A stretch of DNA of 25,209 nt from Anthoceros angustus (taxonomy: Eukaryota > Streptophyta > Anthocerotopsida > Anthocerotales > Anthocerotaceae). Shown one piece after another: positions 19,269 through 25,209 of this stretch (positions are counted from its first letter, which is position 1; the number at the start of each line of letters is the position of its first letter). Made by a program: the position numbers and the translations under genes. The stretch covers positions 1-25,209 of the forward strand of contig MU008242.1 of assembly GCA_010909165.1 (NCBI GenBank). Reading direction: 5' to 3'. Under the pieces are notes generated by a model, which worked only from the letters and a program-made list of their open reading frames with translations, ran no database searches and was not told the DNA's origin.

Positions 19269-19777
19269 GGAGTCTCTCGCTGCGACTTTTGAGAAGAGTC
19301 AGGCTTAGGAGGAAACGATCCTCGTCACCAACAGATTTTGGTTTGTCCAATGCCGTGAGGTTGCTCCTCACGGTTCGGGAAAAAAGCGCAAACTCGGAAC
19401 CCTGAAATTTTTCTTCAACGTCGTTGATCTTAATTGTGATCACAGTTGCACTGCCAATCATATTAACGAACGACAACCAATCCCAAATCCAGATATTCCA
19501 CAACGTCATTTGACAATGTAACCGAAATATAGAAATGTTCTTGCCGAGAACTGAAAGTAGGACCATCCTGTCCCAGAGCTACACCTATCTGTCCAACTTG
19601 ACAGTTGCAAGATTTGGAATAGACACACAAAGTCCTACATTAGGACGCACCTGCCTAATCATCAACCGACTTGCCAGCTACACTCCATAAAACTATTTCA
19701 AACCCAAGCAACTAGCAGTTGAAGTCAAAATTGGACCTGAGCTACAGGACAGCCCAAGTAAAGTGTGCCATCAAAGC
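19269..19777. other. 3' intergenic space of two convergent genes
   Basis: This must contain the 3' untranslated ends of the E2 gene (plus) and eEF2 (minus). No further coding motif is seen. A perfect 8-bp stem with 5-base loop lies at 19353-19373 (CCGTGAGG/CCTCACGG). Confidence 0.65.
19353..19373. repeat. 8-bp perfect hairpin in shared 3' region
   Basis: CCGTGAGG, loop TTGCT, CCTCACGG. It lies 85 bases after the E2 stop. There is no T-tract, so nothing marks it as a terminator. Confidence 0.75.
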
Positions 19778-22521
<2,744 letters not shown>

Positions 22522-22766
22522 CTTGAAATGCTGGTAAGATCCGGCCGACGGCGCACCAAACACCACGAGCGTCGCCCGGTGAGCTCAGGCAGCAGCAGCA
22601 GCTGCGCAAGGGAAAAGGAGTACACCCACTAAGCGTTCCCTACTTTTAGGGATCCTTGCCTATTAGGGTTTGGAAGGCAATTTCGAGAACTCCGAAAATA
22701 AGCAATAGGTAAAATCATGCATGTACTTTTAATTCACGTCTTGCCTTGCTCCAGCCTGTGGCTTCT
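22522..22766 (-). promoter_or_regulatory. eEF2 5' leader and proximal promoter
   Basis: On the minus strand this carries a pyrimidine-rich run just upstream of a CTG repeat (about 22580-22620) and a telo-box (22663-22671). CCCTA...TAGGG at 22638-22651 is a small inverted repeat. Only about 245 bp lie between the ATG and the LINE remnant, so the promoter is short or extends into it. No TATA box is assigned. Confidence 0.55.
22663..22671 (-). promoter_or_regulatory. Telo-box (AAACCCTAA)
   Basis: Exact AAACCCTAA on the coding strand, about 140 bases before the eEF2 ATG. In plants this element recurs in promoters of translation-apparatus genes such as eEF1A and ribosomal proteins, where it supports expression in dividing cells. 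The match is seen; the role here is inferred. Confidence 0.75.
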
Positions 22767-23310
22767 TTGCTCCTTACTTACGAGTGCGGCTTTGCCCTCG
22801 ATGATTCTGCGGTACACCTTGGTCGTTATCCCTACCGGAGTCATCACATTGCCACTCACGACGCCATCCGTGATGTCATGTTCGCCATCACTCGCGAAAG
22901 CGATTACATGGCTTGAAGGGAGCGGGTGTATACTCTCCGTACATGTCGTTCAATCAGGGCTGACCTGTACCTTGTCCGTGGCGACCATATTTCAGTGGCA
23001 GATGTGGTGGTTACCGATCCTACACGAGACACCATCTCCGCTCAAGTTATCACTAACCGTCCAGGTTGGGCTGATGTCGGAGCAGCGGCTCTCAAGGTCC
23101 GCAAATATAGCATGATGCAAGCGGGCCACCTCTTTATTCCGCTTGCACTAGAAACATCAATGGCTGAGGACTTTGACAAATTTGTCAAGTCTCGCACTAA
23201 AGCTTACCATGCGCTGTAGACACGGCACATGTCCCTCGTGCTTCACAAAGATACTTCCGACTAACGGGTTTCAATTGCTCTTCAACGGCGCTCTCAACAA
23301 TGATCTTCCA
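22767..23310 (+). pseudogene. LINE-type retrotransposon ORF, C-terminal end
   Basis: One plus frame reads YECGFALDDSAVHLGRY, HDAIRDVMFAITRES, an in-frame TGA (22914-22916), then RADLYLVRG, VADVVVTDP, KVRKYSMM, GHLFIPLALET and a stop at 23217-23219. In a shifted frame RVSIALQRRSQQ follows (to about 23310). This succession (C-G...H, 'RHDxxRD', 'RADxxL..VDVxVT.P', 'K..KY....G..F.P.A.ET', 'R.S.ALQR') is the region after the RT domain in a widespread class of eukaryotic reverse transcriptase ORFs, possibly a PD-(D/E)xK nuclease fold. The RT itself is absent. A 3' AATAAA occurs near 23500. Confidence 0.68.
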
Positions 23311-25209
23311 CAAGGCGGCAATAGTGACGATCTTCCTCTACCTCCGTGGTTTTGTGCCGCTTATTCTTCCCGTGACATGACATTGTGGGTGAGGGTGACT
23401 TTAGGTAGGGAGCTCAGTTGCTCCTCTTCACCTCGACCCCTTGGTCCCCTTTGGTTGTCCCCTCCTAGATGGGCTTTTCCCATCGTTTTTTCACCTCAAT
23501 AAAATCTCCTTTTAATTCTATATCGCTCATTTCGATTGATTGGTAGATGGGAAAATTTTCATGCCTCTTCGTTCAGTGTGTAAAACAACTAATTTTCATA
23601 TTTCTTCGTTTCGTCTATAAAAGAACTGTATGACTGAAGTATGGAATACCAAAGCGGATAGAGGGGATGGGCACTTTTTTTTCGCAAGTTCTTGGAATAA
23701 TATGTTTGAATACCTAGGCATCTATAAGAATATATTGATGCATCTTGTACGTACGTCCTTACCAAGAGTGGCCATGTATTAAAGCGGTATGTGCAGACAC
23801 TCTCTTTCAAAAGTTCTCTTTGAAAATAAGAGTGTCTCTATGGAAACAAGAGTGTTTTCTATTGCATACCAAGCCTTACTGCAGACGGATGTAAGTTGTG
23901 TGCATGACATAGAAACGGCGAGGTTGGGTTCCAGTGCACAAATTGCCTTCCAATATGTATCACCTCCATCGAGCGATGACAGCCATGTGCTTGTATTGCA
24001 GGCGATGGGGGCTCCTATTGGAGGAGATGGTGTGGAATGGAGTGAAGAGTGCACAATGTGGACATGGCGGTCTGAACCTCTTCAAAACCCCTTCAGGTGA
24101 GTGCAGACGGGAGATAATAGTGTCAAGGGTGGTTGCTACTTCTTTTGTGGAGCTAGAAGGATCATGGAGCGTGTTAGCGAGGGCTTGCGAAGAGTTTTGA
24201 TGTGTTGGGTAAAGGCGGACATGTTGAACATGAATTAGAAACTTGTCATCGTGAAAGAGGTGACACAAGCGCAAGCTACATATGTGAGTCGAAAGACTAT
24301 TCAAGGCACAAGTTTTTGCAACGTGAAGACGCAAGCTTGATGTGAGAAGTGGGAAGCTAGAATGAACTCTGAATTAAAAGCAGTTTCCAACCTGAACTGA
24401 AAGGAATCTCTAGTGGAACTGAAAGCTGCCTTATGGGGCAAGCCAGAACCATGATGCAAAAGTTGAGGCCTCAAAGGCATATTAAAATTGTGGAAACCTA
24501 CATATGGAATATTCAGAGCCCTTTGGTAGTATCTTCTACGACGACCCAATGCTTAGTTTCCTTGGTGATGTATGGATTGTTCGTCCTCCCACAGTTGTGT
24601 CAACATCGTCGATCAGCGTGATTTGTGATGAAATCCAAGAACGGGACGAAAACATATGGGCGACCATCCAACTTGTGAGTTCACCTATCCGCATGAAATT
24701 TGGCCATCCACAACTTAAAGTCCTCAAGGCAAGCGCCCACCATGCAAGCTCGCGAATCATTAGGACCCAAGGCCGACCATCGAGTGAGTGTCTATGAAAT
24801 AGTGCGCCAACTTTAGGAAGGCACTCTCATAGTCCTAAGTCCAAGTCCAATCCAAATACTGCCACGGTCCTTGAGCTTGAAAAGGACTTCAAACTGTGAG
24901 GGTAGTTCTCAATATGGTAGATAAGGTTGTTGTAGTCTTGGTGCTATAATAGCGCATCCGACCTCCTCGTAGCACGGAGTAATAGGCTTTGGGTCATATG
25001 ACCAGAAGAGCCTGCAACATATATGTTAGGGATCACGGTGAGTGGAGTAGAACCCTCCTCCTGTGGCCCAGACATGCTATGGCTGCAGTTACGAGGCCTA
25101 CATAGTCCCGAGGAGAGGAGGTGTGAGTGTAACCTTGTGTCTAGGGACACCGTGAGGTCCACATTCACCCTCAATGTCGCTGTAGGCCTAGGATTCCCAA
25201 GGGAATGGT
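23311..25209. other. Unassigned right end
   Basis: No gene is recognised. 23311-23520 may be the 3' tail of the LINE remnant. Open frames of up to 124 codons occur on both strands between 23780 and 24800, overlap one another and show no domain. One hairpin (23795-23837) is listed separately. Decayed transposon sequence is possible but unproven. Confidence 0.5.
23795..23837. repeat. 43-base two-helix hairpin
   Basis: AGACACTCT (23795-23803) pairs with AGAGTGTCT (23829-23837), and TTTCAAA pairs with TTTGAAA inside. About 16 pairs in two helices with a small bulge. Isolated; no conserved RNA family is recognised. Confidence 0.7.

Overview
The window looks like nuclear DNA of a plant (streptophyte). 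It is a transposon-rich tract followed by two ordinary plant genes. Three observations support this. There are Ty1/copia elements primed by initiator tRNA-Met. There is a eukaryotic elongation factor 2 gene with short GT-AG introns (149 and 100 bp, one directly after the ATG) and an AAACCCTAA telo-box upstream. There is the 3' part of a large plant-type ubiquitin-conjugating enzyme (UBC23/UBC24-like). The short introns would suit a compact-intron lineage such as a lycophyte, but the species cannot be named from this sequence.

Layout: 1-5019 is unassigned and partly AT-rich, with a GAA microsatellite and a 70-bp direct repeat. 5020-5254 is a MITE-like foldback with a strong central hairpin. 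5304-5612 is one copy of a dispersed repeat (R1); its inverted partner (R2) is at 17853-18148. 6200-8690 holds a decayed Ty3/gypsy element on the minus strand (gag zinc knuckle, protease, reverse transcriptase). 9371-17812 is a nest: an old minus-strand Ty1/copia element (A) is cut in its reverse transcriptase by a complete but decayed Ty1/copia element (B, 10336-16932). B has two 219-222 bp LTRs, a PBS, a PPT and a 5-bp target duplication, ATGAT.

At 18149 there is a single N, and directly after it a bacterial etfB fragment (18150-18700, minus) with a Shine-Dalgarno-like sequence. It abuts the plant E2 gene (18844-19268, plus). The E2 gene converges with eEF2 (22521 to 19778, minus). Upstream of eEF2 is the 3' end of a LINE-type ORF (22767-23310, plus). 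The last 1.9 kb is unassigned.

The eEF2, E2 and etfB reading frames are broken mainly by missing bases. In eEF2 (about twelve sites) and in etfB these are 1-2 base losses in runs of identical bases, with no substitution stops seen in eEF2. That suggests under-called homopolymers in the assembly rather than true decay. I found no CRISPR, tRNA or rRNA gene and no convincing new biological system. The strongest points for a second look are the bacterial/plant junction, the nested insertion with unusual AG...CT LTR ends, the hairpin cluster in B's leader, and the homopolymer error signature.
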